Shown: positions 21,683 to 39,009 of the stretch, one piece after another
Numbering within the stretch: position 1 is the first letter of the stretch
Layout: every line of letters starts with the position of its first letter
NCBI GenBank assembly: GCA_031772625.1
Contig: CM062812.1
Span: 734,673,714-734,737,713, forward strand
Length of the DNA stretch: 64,000 nt
Reading direction: 5' to 3'
Source of the DNA: Pinus tabuliformis
Lineage: Eukaryota; Streptophyta; Pinopsida; Pinales; Pinaceae
The notes under the pieces: generated by a model
The model's database searches: none
What the model saw: the letters and a program-made list of their open reading frames with translations, nothing else
What the model was told of the DNA's origin: nothing
Position numbers and translations under genes: made by a program

Positions 21683-22417
21683 ATGGCATACCAGGATCGA
21701 GGCAAACCAAAGAAGCATAAACATGTTAAGAATTGGGAATGTTATGCATCGGATCAAGTTCGAATTGTGGAATTGGGTTTCTGGACGTCAGGTCTCCGAA
21801 CACAGGCTCAAGAGCTCCCTTTGGCAATTGGACGTGGACACAGGGCAGCAAGGGTGGGTGAAGGCGGTTTCACACCCTCCTTATCCTTCTCCCCTGCTCT
21901 GTTACGCTCATTGGGCATCAAGGAAAGCATGGTGCCGCCAAGACAGAGGCTCATCAGCCATCGAGGCACTGGAAGAGGTGGAACTTCGTGTCCCCCGGTT
22001 GCCAATCCACCTTCAAGCTACTGCCGTTGTCTGTGCCACCAAGTGGCGGAAGCACACCCCATTCAGTCGAACCAATTTATGGACGCCAGGACTCCGGATT
22101 CGAGCTCTGCCCCGCTACCTGCGTTTGGAACAGCGGTATTCTCCTTCAGCAGCGCCCAGGGCAATTCTAACATTAATGCTCATGTCTCGGTCCTATTCTT
22201 GGAGGAACCGAAAGAGGAGGTTGGGGAGCAACCCAGCGCCCAAATTCATCTTGCTGAAAGCTCCAGGGCAGCTGAGGAAAAGGCAGAGGCACAACCTGAG
22301 CCGGAGGTCATTCCACCATCGTCTCAACCGGCGCCCGCTTCAAGCAAGGCCAAGGTTGACTGGGGACCTCCCCCGGAAGGCGAGTACTGGATTTATGAGG
22401 AAGATTCAGATGAATAG
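21683..22417 (+). CDS. Candidate third LINE ORF, 244 residues, unknown function
   Basis: This frame begins at an ATG with a good plant context (G at -3, G at +4), 102 bases after the ORF2 stop and in the same frame. A second in-frame TAA lies between them. The product is hydrophilic. It has a Lys/His-rich start (DRGKPKKHKHVKNWE), a Cys/His patch near residue 110 (SSYCRCLCHQVAEAH) and a Pro/Ala/Glu-rich tail ending EYWIYEEDSDE. I recognise no domain, membrane segment or signal peptide. A second long frame overlaps it (21486-22835, Arg-rich), so part of the openness may come from GC-rich composition. It could be ORF3, a read-through tail or chance. Confidence 0.4.
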   Translation: MAYQDRGKPKKHKHVKNWECYASDQVRIVELGFWTSGLRTQAQELPLAIGRGHRAARVGEGGFTPSLSFSPALLRSLGIKESMVPPRQRLISHRGTGRGGTSCPPVANPPSSYCRCLCHQVAEAHPIQSNQFMDARTPDSSSAPLPAFGTAVFSFSSAQGNSNINAHVSVLFLEEPKEEVGEQPSAQIHLAESSRAAEEKAEAQPEPEVIPPSSQPAPASSKAKVDWGPPPEGEYWIYEEDSDE

Positions 22418-22894
22418 GAGCCGGCTCAACCAAGCTCTTGCCCTCAGACATTGCTCAGGTTTTTTTGTGAACTGTTACTCTTATCACAAGTGCTCAATGT
22501 ATGTCGTGAATGTCTCTGTTTGGCTTGATAATTACGTAGTTAAGTGCTTGACTACGCCCTCACAAGGGAAATTGATGAAGAACTTCCTTTTCTCTCTTTT
22601 GCCCCTGCGTGGGATAGATAATTTTGCTTTTTCTGTTCTCCAAAGGTCTACAGCCCCTGCGTGGGTTACCAGTCTCAGTCATGGTGCCCTTGCATGGGTA
22701 TTTGGTCTCAATGGTGTTGCCCCTGTGTGGGCGTTCAGTATCGATGAGGATGCCCCCGCGCGGGTTGTTTTTTGTGAGCACTATCAATCCAGAGTGCCAT
22801 CCTTGGTCTCTGGCGATATGTATTCCTGGCTGTAACTGTTTTCTCTTGTTACTGTAAATAATAGAAATAGCATAGTTTTAACGATAAAAGAAAA
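22418..22894 (+). other. LINE 3' UTR
   Basis: This stretch lies between the last candidate stop and the A-rich tail. It contains the GCCCCTGCGTGGG motif five times (the last four as a 33-bp array) and ends CTGTAAATAATAG...GATAAAAGAAAA. The 3' end of LINE RNA is what the RT binds to start target-primed reverse transcription, so structure here could matter. Confidence 0.7.
22601..22784 (+). repeat. 33-bp tandem repeats with short hairpin motif in the LINE 3' UTR
   Basis: Variants of GCCCCTGCGTGGG start at 22653, 22686, 22719 and 22752, exactly 33 bases apart. A fifth starts at 22601, 52 bases upstream of the array. Each motif can fold as CCC/GGG around TGCGT-like bases. The variants (CCTTGCATGGG, CCCTGTGTGGG, CCCCGCGCGGG) keep both the CCC and GGG arms, which suggests conserved pairing. 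Confidence 0.85.
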
Positions 22895-22912
22895 AACATG
22901 ACAAGGTTTGAT
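22895..22912 (+). repeat. LINE target-site duplication, right copy
   Basis: AACATGACAAGGTTTGAT, identical to 15,524-15,541, directly follows the A-rich LINE tail. Confidence 0.95.
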
Positions 22913-28948
<6,036 letters not shown>

Positions 28949-29520
28949 ATTAGAGGAAATTCCAGCCTCAAAGTGATGCCCTATGGAAAAATAATAAAAT
29001 AATAGTTAAGATAATAAAATAGGAGTTATGAATTTTGGCAGGAAAAGAAGAAAACTACTTTTTTAATTGTATTTTTGGCTTATCTCCTTACTAGTTTACT
29101 CAAATTTCAATTGTAGACACTCATTGGATGCAAAATTAAATTCCACATCCAATTAGTAGCCATTATGCATACTTTCCAGATGACCCACATTGATTAAAAT
29201 TCAAGATACATTAAAAAGAATATTGAACATGTCTTTTTAATGTATCTTCAATTTTAATCAATGTGGGTCTTCTCAAAATTATGCATAATGGGTACTCGTT
29301 GGATGTGGAATTTAATTCTACATCTAACAAGTGTCTACAATCAAAATATGAGTCATCCTATAAGGAGATAATACAAAAATGAAATTAAAAAATGTAGTTT
29401 TTATTTTTTTCCCTAAAAAAAATTACATGTACCTCTTTTTAAATTTAAAGGTTTTGATTGGCTTACATGAAAATTACATGAAATTTTCATGTGTACTTTT
29501 ACGCTAAAATTTCCTCTAAT
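28949..29520. mobile_element. Foldback MITE-like element, copy 1
   Basis: This is a 572-bp inverted-repeat element. Ends ATTAGAGGAAATTCCAGC and, on the other strand, ATTAGAGGAAATTTTAGC form terminal inverted repeats. Further in, AAAACTACTTTTTT (29,051) pairs with AAAAAATGTAGTTTTT (about 29,388-29,403). The centre is a near-perfect hairpin: GACCCACATTGATTAAAATT (about 29,182-29,201) pairs with AATTTTAATCAATGTGGGTC (about 29,251-29,270). It encodes no transposase. A related copy lies at 60,722-61,262. No clear target duplication is seen. Confidence 0.75.
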
Positions 29521-32500
29521 GTGAATTTGATGAAATAGCTATTTCAAATATTAGGTATGGAAAATATACAATAATCCTAGTATAAGCTAGTATATGCAAG
29601 TTATTTAAGAGTTAGAGTCTAGTAATGCATGAAGTTTAGTATGCATGTAGTAATTATGCAGATTGAAACCATAATCATAACAACGTGGATATAAACTATG
29701 GATATGCATGTAGAAGTAAGGTTGTATGTAACCTAAGTATGCCTTTGTAATGAAAAGTTAATCCATATAGGAGACATGGGATAGAAAATATGTGAATTAA
29801 ATCTGTTCTATAAAATTCTATGTGGGTTGACATGGAAAGTAGATAACTAGATAGTTCCTATATGTTATACATTCTCTGCAAAATTATCCATAGAATATTT
29901 TTAAATGGTTTTGGTTGGAATTCCCACAGTATACATACTGTACATTCCTATTGTCATTATACTTGGTTAATTTTAGTTCACGAGAAACCCAAGTTTGGAC
30001 ATAGATGGGAGGTTGTCCAAGTGGAATAATTAAAATTAGTAATTATGTAGGCAAAAGAGCTTCTATAGCTCTTGATGTAATTGTTTATGTATAAGAAATT
30101 GATATTAATCCATAGAAATAGAATACATAGTTACAAAGATACAAAATGGGTTGGATCACAAGTCAAATAATAAGGTGAACAATGTAACTCAAGTAACTTT
30201 AGGAATTACGAATATGATTAATTCATAATTGTCAAACCTACAATTTTTTTTTATGTTTATGCATATCAAAAGAAAATAATAATAGAGATGAAGTAAAATA
30301 TTTAAACAAATTGTAGAGCTAAAATTGGTAAATGAGTTTCTCAGATAAGATATGTTGAGTGTAAATGTTTGATTGTAGAAATTAAGCATCGTACTAATGT
30401 ATTAGAGAAAAAAAAAATTCTATCAAGTAAGTAACTATCCATAGATACAAGCAAAAAGTACACACAAAAATAATTATTTTTGAACTAGATATATTGCCCT
30501 CGATAACTAATTAAAAAAACATCATAGTAATTGTATTAAGGAGAATCTGACTTACATACAGACTATGTAATTAATGTTGGGTATTACAAAGTTAGCTAGA
30601 AACATTACTTAAGTACATAAAATTGAATATAAAAACTCAAGTTGGGCACAATTTATAGAACTGAGTGGAAAAGACAATGAAAGCTACTATAGTATTTAAG
30701 GATGAACCTATGCCAACTGTAGTTGTAAAAATAAAAGTAAGGATGGTCTTAAACTTGTGATAGTTTAACCTTAGGTGAACCATGCAAAGAAGAGTGGAAG
30801 AAGAGTTTCACAACCATTTATGTATCTAGAAGGTGGGTTAGTTTATACATAGTATTTTCATTTGAAAAGTGTTTACAAATTAACCTCGAAAGACTAGAAA
30901 CATGGATCCTTAGTTAGAAGGATATAAATAATATTTTCAAGAAAAATGACAAATGAAATTTAAGAAATTAAATCTAAAGTTTACTTGGCAAGAGGTCCCT
31001 CATGATTGTAGCTCACAAAAACCTATGGACAAAGGGTTATAGTTAGTAACCCCAAAAACAAAAAATAAGAAAGAAAGTTATCGAAATACAAAGAACTCAG
31101 TCTTATAAGACCCAGAAGCGAAAGCAAGTTAAACTAACTAGGTGGAAGAAAAAGGATAGGGGTATTTACTTGATAAAAAAGATGTTTCTTAGATGGAACC
31201 TATGTTGGTCTTAAAAGGATCAAACGAAAGAGAAGCCTCATGGAAACACTATAGAAATAGAACAATTACAAGAATAAATGTGTTAGTGCCTCAATCGACC
31301 TCAGGCTGAAGGAAGGCAGGTCTAAGGTAACATCAAACCATGCTTAACCTGGTAGCTAGCCCTACCATGTCGGGAGAGAGCTCTCTCCTTGTCAATCTCA
31401 AGTAAAATATGGCAACTAGGGCTTGAGATGACTGAAATGAATGCTAATTTTAGGCTAGGTATATTAGGTCAAAGGATTTTGTTTGATTTTGATGGTTGGT
31501 TGCTGGATCAATTAGAGAGGGCAGCTTGGGTCTAAGAAATCAACTCAAGGATACAGTCATGTCCTATGGGACGAGGTAGACAAGCCCTTATGTGCTAGAA
31601 AAGGATTGAAATGGTAGAGTAAGACTGCTGAGGAGTTGAGGAGGGCACAAGAAACTATGAATCCTCTTCAAACAGTGAAGACATTGAAAACTAAATGCAA
31701 TCCCAAGACAGAGCATTGCAAATCTAGTGTATTTTGTCTATTCAGCTTGATCCATTTAGTTTAGAAGAGAGAGAGAGATGTAGATACATATATAACATTA
31801 GAAAAACTCATTACAAATAAGAAACAATACATAAACTCACTGTCACAAGAATCCCACAAAAAATAGCTGTGAAACCTAGTTTTATTCCTTGCCAACTGTT
31901 GATACAAAATGTTCAGTGGGTCCAACACTTCTGCCAAAGTCCAACCTTTACAAATGAATCAAAAAGTACATGATATAGGCAAGGAAACTACTCAAGCTAG
32001 CTATCAGGGTCATATCCATGAGAAAATGGGTGGTTTCAACCATATCTAAACTAGGAACAAGAATATAGGCAGTGGAACAGTGTACCTCTAAAATGAAGGA
32101 AGCCAATTCATTCAACTCAAAACCAACTTTGACCTGATGTATCTACTCTATTAAGTGTTTTACATCCATAATTACATCAGATTACATCATTTACCAAACT
32201 AATTTCACAAAGAGAAGAAGAAAAAGCCAACTATAGAGAAAACTCGACGAAATCTGGAAAATCAGGCAAAACTGGCAAAATTCATCCTATGCGGAACACC
32301 ACTGATTCTATGCGCAACGCTTTTTCTAGGCCAATTTTGGAAGGCTTCTCGGAGTCCAAATCAAGTGCAGGATAGCTCGTTGGAAATTTTGATGAGTCTA
32401 CTTTCTGGAACAACTTGAATTTTTTGAATTTGGAGTCCATTTGCCGCTCCAAAAATTGATTCTCCCAAGACTACTTCCTGTGTGGCAAAAAAATGGCAGA

Positions 32501-33235
32501 GAGGGCACTTTTTGGGTGTTTTTTGCCCTTATGGAGACCTAGAACTTGTCCAAATTTCTCAGCCATTTCCGAGCTTGCATATTTTTTCATGTTGATTCCA
32601 AAAATATAAACTTTTTTGAAAATGGATGCCCCCAACAAAAGCACAGCGCCGGTGGCACTACGCACCTGTTGAAGAACCCTGTTTTTTGCATTAAAAATTT
32701 CAAAAATGGCAAAAATTGCTCCAAATTTCTTGAAATTTGGCATGAGTGATCCTTGTTAGGTGCTTTGCTAGGCCAATGATGCTTCAGTCAAGATCTTGAG
32801 CTTATCTTGCTCTTTTTTTCTCCTCAAAGCCCTTTTTTGCTTAGCCTTTAGCCTCTTTGTCTTTGCATCACAAATCTTTTTCCTTGATGATAAAATCTTT
32901 GACACTCCTTGGATTTTGAGCATTCAAGTCCATGAAAATCACCTCTTGTGCCACCTCATGGTCCACAAGGACAAAATCTCCATAATCACTGTCCATTGGC
33001 TTGATTGACTGTAAATGCCAGTGAGGAAGGAAAGGTAGTGTGGGTGAATGATGAGTATGAAGAGATTTTCAAAAGAAAGGGAATGAGTGGGATGAGACAA
33101 GGATATGAGTGAGATATGTAATGTAGGGTTTGAGGGAATAGGGTATGAAGGGGATGACTAGGATTTTAAGAATTGAGGGTATAGGGTTAGGGTATAATGT
33201 CAGGGTTTGGGAATAGTATGTAGAAGGGTTTATAA
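29521..33235. other. AT-rich intergenic DNA, no genes seen
   Basis: There is no supported coding sequence. Around 32,290-32,320 and again at 33,543-33,675 short motifs of the type TGCGCAACGC, GCAGCGCC and TGCATAGCACC recur. Open frames on both strands at 32,471-32,749 have low-complexity Phe/Lys composition and no motif, so I leave them out. Confidence 0.4.
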
Positions 33236-33335
33236 GTGGAGGGTTAGAGTTTAGTGAAAATAGATTAAGGGAATGGAGTTTAGGGAAAATAGTTTAAGGG
33301 AATAGGGTTTAGGGGAAATAATTTAAGGGAATAGA
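33236..33335. repeat. 29-bp tandem repeat with TTTAGGG-like heptamers
   Basis: TTAAGGGAAT begins at 33265, 33294 and 33323, a 29-base period, with a diverged unit before the first. Each unit also holds GTTTAGGG or GAGTTTAGG, resembling the plant telomere repeat TTTAGGG, spaced out by A-rich sequence. The wider stretch from about 33,120 is rich in AGGGTTTRRGG words. Confidence 0.75.
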
Positions 33336-34694
33336 AACAACAGAAAACAAGTACCCTTTGCAAATATATGAGACAGTTTGGAGGATAGCTAGGGTTTAGG
33401 TTTTTGAGACATGAAAATCACCACAACTGATGAAAAACCCTCGCTAAACAAGATGAGAAGTTTTACTTACTTGATGAGAGGCCAATTACAAAATTTGAAG
33501 TGAATTTGGGTGGCTTGAATCATTTTGATGCTCAATGTATAGGTGCGCAACGCTGTCTCTCAGGTGTGCAACGCACTTTGTATATGTAGCGCCAGACCAA
33601 AATGTAGTGGAAAACCTACGACAGGTTCGCAGCGCCGGGTGGGTGCATAGCACCAACACCTAGGTGCATAGCACCAGCAAGATTTTGGGATTTTTCCTCT
33701 ATTTTTTCCCTCTTTCTTCAAAAACATGATTTTTATGCTTTTGGTTCTTTCAATTGCAACAATGTAGACTCAAACACACGAATTGGCTTTTATATCCCTC
33801 TCTTATAATTTTTCATTACCAAAACCCACTTTTCTAATGTTTTGCTAGCTTTAAATTCACAAATGCTTTGTTTCACTTACATTCTGACTTTTGCCTTTTT
33901 GCAGGTGGACTTTTACATTGATTTTTTTTGTAATGGCAGGAGTTGACTTTGTCACTAGGTCACCAGGAACAGCTATGAACACTTATTACATATAGAAATA
34001 TTGAAATTACATGAAATTTTTACAATGATGGAAAAATCCCTATTTTCACCTCAAAATAGAGTTTGAGGTAAAAAAGAGTTATTGAGCATAACAAAAGTAA
34101 AATCTATAGTTTATGAGTTTATTTATCCTCCTCATGTGCCTACTCACTTTTTATTCAGTTTCAAATGACCATGATGACAAACCCTAGACCTAGTGAGACT
34201 AAAACCCTAAAACTGACTTTGATGAGTGAAATGAAATAGGATGACATTAAATAACTAAAAAAAATGTGTGAATAGGTTAGTAGATGAATGGCATGAGGGA
34301 AATTGACATGAAATCACTACCATCAGTTGATCCATGACCTAATGGAATGCGGCTGATCGGATGAGACACCTAATATGCATGCAAAAGAGCAAATTGATCA
34401 CTGATGGAGGTATGAAGATACCGACACTAACAAAATGTAAATCACATTGAGCAATAAACTAGGGCGTGGAAGCCCAAATAAATAAAAAATGTAAAACCCT
34501 TATGGCGAGGCCATACCTTGAGAAACAAGGATAGAAGAAAATAAAATAGAACGGAATCCTTACCTGGAAAACTAGAGGATATTACTTTTACGATGTTCCA
34601 TTAGAATAAACTCTATCAAGGAACAAAAAAAATAGTATAAAATTTATTTATTTATTCCTATTTTTTGAATTCAAGCTTATGTGATCCATAAGTT
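33336..34694. other. Non-coding DNA with recurring short GC motifs
   Basis: At 33,540-33,680, six related GC-rich words (GTGCGCAACGC, GTGTGCAACGC, GTAGCGCCAG, CGCAGCGCCGG and GTGCATAGCACC twice) occur within 140 bases of otherwise AT-rich DNA. No reading frame or RNA structure was recognised. Confidence 0.4.
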
Positions 34695-34861
34695 GAATTT
34701 GAGACATCTTTTAGTAAAATCACATTGCATAAATTATGTCGACATGTTTCAAACCATCCAGTGTGGCTCATCTTGTCCTAACAGTGTACCACACTAGATG
34801 GTTTGAAACGCGGCGACGTAATTTTTGCAATGTGATTTTTACCGAAAGATGTATCAAATTC
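34695..34861. repeat. 167-bp near-perfect hairpin (foldback)
   Basis: The left arm (34,695 to about 34,766) and right arm (about 34,789-34,861) are inverted copies of about 73 bases with roughly ten differences by eye, around a loop of about 22 bases. Examples of pairing are GTTTCAAACCATC with GATGGTTTGAAAC, and TCACATTGCA with TGCAATGTGA. It is unlike the 572-bp foldback family. It may be a small MITE or a transcribed hairpin. Confidence 0.85.
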
Positions 34862-35814
34862 TAGAACAGAATTGTTATATAAAAGGTTCTCATGGATCAA
34901 AACTAGGTTTTTGTGCATAAGAAATAGGAGAGTAATGAAAGCCCTAAAATTTAATATTACCTTAAATGCTCTATGCTAAAATTTGTAAATTAATAAAAAA
35001 TACTCAAATTGACTAAGTCTAGAGCTAGTTATGGCTACCACGAAGGTGAAATCTAGCGAAGAATGGGTGTTTTGGAATATAGCTTCCCCCTTTAGAGATG
35101 GATAAATGAAATCATGTGATTTGGCTTAGGAACACCAAACAAATTGGTCCAAAAATGAAATCCCCTGAAGGACCTTAAACATTGAAACCAAATCCTATTA
35201 ATACACAAAGAAAACTACAATGAAACTAGCTATTATGGCAATAGAAAATACAAAAAATTTAACTAGTAAAACAACCTCCAAGGGTGAAAGAATAAGTTCT
35301 AAGCATTATAAATGGATTGGGAATTCCTTTCCATGGAGTGGAACACTCTAAGTAATATATTTTACCATAAATAACCAAAAGAATGCCTCTATAACCAAAC
35401 CCTACGCAGCGACAAAGTGTACGAGTGACCAAAGGAAGAAACCACAAGTGAAAGCGGGTTAACATAGTCATTCTTACTAATTGTACTGATACCACATGAC
35501 CATTTCTCGATATGGATGATAAATTGAATCTATCCACCGATGATGTGATGACAAGGATGTGCCTCAACCCTTAATCTATGAGGATACATAAGGAAACAAG
35601 ACCCTACCTATTACTCTGTAGTGTTGAAGTGGTGGATTAAAATTATGGGTTCATGGAGTACCCTTTGGTTAAGGCATGGAGAACTTGTATGGGGACCCTA
35701 CATCCTATGTTTTAAAAAACAAAAATAATTTTTTGTCTGACATACAATGTAACCATGACTACAAAAATTTGGGCATGGGGACACATTTTTTGAATATAAA
35801 AACTATATGGTTGT
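34862..35814. other. Non-coding flank left of element A
   Basis: There is one open frame of 102 residues on the minus strand (35259-35567) with no motif I recognise; I treat it as unassigned. Nothing else is supported. Confidence 0.35.
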
Positions 35815-35819
35815 AATCC

Positions 35820-38003
35820 TATTGACGGTGCTAGAAATCGTTAACACATAGAAGGTCTCTCCAGTATAATTTCGAATTATACCTCATAGAATTTGGTATA
35901 GGATCTCGATCCTAATATGGCCTCACTTCCATTACCTTAAATATTTTCTTTGGCTGTAATAGTTAGCATAATAGAGAAACACACATGTACTTTCAAATGA
36001 GAAAGTAAGTAAGCTTTTTCAAATATTCAATTGCAAAATGTATAAGGGTTATTTTATGAGGAGGGAAGATAAAGTGAGTCTCTAGATGAAAAGTAATAGT
36101 ATTATTCTAATAGGGACGTGCAAATGCATATGAAAGAATCGTTAACCATATAGCGAAATATTTCACATAGACATAACAATCATTAACGTAAATGCAACAC
36201 ACATTCAGCCAGATGAACACTAAATCCAATGAAATAATTGAATTTATTTAGTATATAATAACATAAACGCATACCACAAACATCTAAATAATAGTCTTAC
36301 AATATTCATGATACATGTGTGAAAGTGTGGTGTCTCACTAATCTTGAAATCATTAAGCGAAAGTTCTAAGATACATGTTTACAATAAGACACCGCTAGCT
36401 CCGACAGTGGAGTATTAAGCTGCTACTTGCTCCCCGATAGAATAATCTTTCTCTCTAATTCCTATTTGAGGAAGCCAAGGTGAAAATTTCTTTACCTAAG
36501 TAATGAGGCTTCTTTTATAACAAGAGGGATGACATTTCATATCCCCATAACTTCTGAACTACCCTCATGACCTTTGGACTTCCACAAGACCTTTGATATT
36601 TTTCTAATGAATATTTTTTCCAGATGTGACACTTAGACTTCCACATATTTATATTTACAATATTTTCCAAAATTACATCGTCGTGTGATGAAAGCAAGAC
36701 AAGTCATTAACATTGATGACTTGGAACTTAGTGACTCGTACCATGAAGTTTTTTGAGAAGTGATGACACTAACACTATGTCTTCAATATTTGTAACATAT
36801 CTTTCATTGTAGTTTTCTTCTACCCTCCAAAGGGTCTAGAGATATTATGCAGTCTTTATGAGTGACTTTGATCATCACATTCCATCATTCATTCAACTGT
36901 TGCAATATGGTTCCTTTGTGCCTTTGTCTTCAAAGTGCCTCCTTAGACAACTTTCCTTGACTGATCTCCTAACTTATATTTTTCCATGCTTACTGAGAAA
37001 CACTACATGTATAGGTCACTCATGGAAACCAAACATTGGCCTGTAAATCTCCTATCCTATGATGATTAATACAATGTACTAATTGTGGATAAAAAATACA
37101 CAAGGGAGAGAGAGATAGGGGCCTTCTGGGCATAAATAGGACTTAGAGGAGATAGATAGGTAAGGACTGTTGACATAGACTGTGCCATGTGCAACTTTGG
37201 AAGAGGATGAGGAATGGAGAGCACATGGGGCAGTTCTAAGAGGCAAGGCTACATGGACTGTTCACTAGAACTACCCCATCCACTAGGGAGGCAGGTTAGG
37301 GACAAAAGGAGAGAACATGGCATGGTTCTAAGGCACATGGAGGCACATATCTGACCACTAAAAGTGTAAAGTGTGCTACAATGGGAGGAAAAGTTAGGAC
37401 TGGCACAAGGACGAAGAGTAAGTAGCAATAAAAGGGGTCTTGATAACTAGAATTGAGCAGTGCATAAGAGAGAGAGATATGAATCCAAAAATGTCATAGA
37501 TCATATTTTTAGCTAACAAGGGTGTCACTCCTAGGCTCTATAAGTTCATAGTGCACTCCTCCTAGCACGCAAGAGGAGTTGCAAGGTTAGGAAAAAAAAA
37601 ACTAAGTATGAAACGATAAAATGTGGAAAAACACAATGATTTAGGAGTAAGATCAAACATTATACATCTAAACCCATCAATACAACTCAAAAAGGACCCA
37701 AAACTAAGAAATAGATATCAAAATTCTAGTTTGTAAACATTCTCCAAGTGTAATAGGAAGATCGCAAGCAATTGTGAAACATAAGTGTTGTTTTGTGACT
37801 AGAAAGTGCACTATGACTCAAAAGTATGCGATAACTATTGTTAGTGATCCAACGATACTTAGGAAGGGAAATGGACACTTGAAGCATGTAAGGAAACATA
37901 ATATTTCACTCTAAAACCAAAAGTGACACTTCACATGATGAGAGGTAGGCTCCAAAATTTAAACATAGCTAGAAATTTTGACGGTGTTGTAGCAACAATA
38001 ACA
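35820..38003 (-). repeat. Element A, left (3') LTR
   Basis: On the plus strand it runs from about TATTGACGGTGCTAGAAAT to AGCAACAATAACA. It matches the right copy throughout: for example the AAGTAAGTAAGCTTT segment at about 36,005 matches 43,951 onward, and CTCCAAGTGTAATAGGAAGA at 37,742 matches 55,511 onward. It holds no coding sequence, only regulatory and polyadenylation functions. Confidence 0.85.
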
Positions 38004-38219
38004 CTTGGAAACACACTAGATGAACTTCAACTTCTCTGTCAAGGTCTAGAATTTAGCAGAGAGTATAGCCCTTCAAGAAGTATTGAATCATCATGTGGAT
38101 CACACTAGCTTCACCACTTATCCTAGTTTACCACATGGATTCTCCTTTTTGCTTTACTCAAACAGATTCAAAGGCATTTCAAAACTTAACTGTTTCAATT
38201 GGAAAAGGTAATAATGTAC

Positions 38220-38960
38220 TGATATTTTGGTAGTCAGATGTCATGAACATTCCCCAGTGTCACCCCATTTCTATTGATCTTATTTATTACCTCAGAGAAG
38301 TCACTTCAAGGAATCACAAGGATTGCTTCACTACCAGCAGGCCTATTGATTATCTCGATGAAGTTGCTTGCTTGACCTTTAAATAAATAAGTTAAGATGT
38401 AGCAGTGTTTGTTTCATGAATGAGGAAATATTTCACCAATAAAATCTAATCCACACTGTTGAAATGGTTCATCAACTACTATGGGTAGCAATGGGGTGGC
38501 TACCTTCTAATCATGAGTAGCACACCTTTGAAAAACTAGCCACTTTTGGGCATAGATGTGAGCATCCTTAAATAATGTGGGCCAAAAGTAACCATCGCTC
38601 GACACCTTATGAGTATTTATATCACCTATGGAATGCCCACATGCTATTCCATCATCTAGATCTCTTAATACCTTTCCAAGTGTGAATTCTCTAGGCATCT
38701 CAGCAAGACACCATTATGATGCTTTCAAAAAAGCACACCATGCCCAACTTTGTAATATAAAGATTTAAGCCTTATTTCCCTCTTTTGTTTGGTTGATAAA
38801 TGAGAAGGAAAGGTGTCATGCTCTAAGTATTGCAGTATGTATCCATACCAATATGTTGTTATAATTGTAGAAGGAACTTTCTTAACATTATACATCTCGA
38901 TATCTTGTTCCCACCTGGGAGAATCCTCTTCTGGTGAATCCATTGCTTCTGTTGTGAGCT
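38220..38960 (-). pseudogene. Element A integrase, zinc-binding region and truncated core
   Basis: On the minus strand, the 72-residue frame 38725-38943 carries the pre-integrase segment (YILQYLEHDTFPSHLS). The 63-residue frame 38507-38698 carries the HHCC-type region (ACGHSIGDINTHKVSSDGYF, then WPTLFKDAHIYAQKW and FQRC). Past one stop, FQQCGLDFIGEI starts the catalytic core. The core then fades out within about 200 bases and the LTR begins at 38,003, so most of the catalytic core is missing. This integrase cannot work. Confidence 0.75.
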
Positions 38961-39009
38961 AGAAGAGACCATGGCCTTCAATGGTATCAACCAACTTGAA
39001 CTCAAGATC

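Larger units (their letters stand above)
15542..22894 (+). mobile_element. Full-length plant L1-type LINE with RNase H
   Basis: This 7.35-kb plus-strand non-LTR retrotransposon is bounded by a perfect 18-bp target duplication and ends in an A-rich tail (GATAAAAGAAAA). It holds a 5' UTR of about 230 bases, an ORF1 with DUF4283-like and CCHC domains, an intact 1,454-residue ORF2 (endonuclease, RT, zf-RVT, RNase H), a possible third ORF, and a 3' UTR with a 33-bp repeat. It is clearly richer in GC than its neighbours, which mark it as a late arrival in old AT-rich repeats. The perfect duplication and open ORF2 point to a recent insertion. Confidence 0.95.

Noticed and set aside
21486-22835. A 449-residue open frame overlapping the end of ORF2 and the LINE 3' UTR
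   Set aside because: It overlaps ORF2 and the candidate ORF3 in another frame, is Arg-rich as expected from GC-rich shadow frames, and reads straight through the 33-bp repeat. I consider the ORF3 frame more protein-like.
32471-32749. Open frames on both strands (90 and 67 residues)
   Set aside because: Low-complexity Phe/Lys/Ile composition, mirror openness on both strands and no motif.
34695-34861. Calling the hairpin a miRNA gene
   Set aside because: Pairing alone does not separate a miRNA precursor from a small foldback transposon; no expression evidence is available.
35259-35567. A 102-residue minus-strand open frame
   Set aside because: No recognised domain and no supporting context; its length is within chance for this region.
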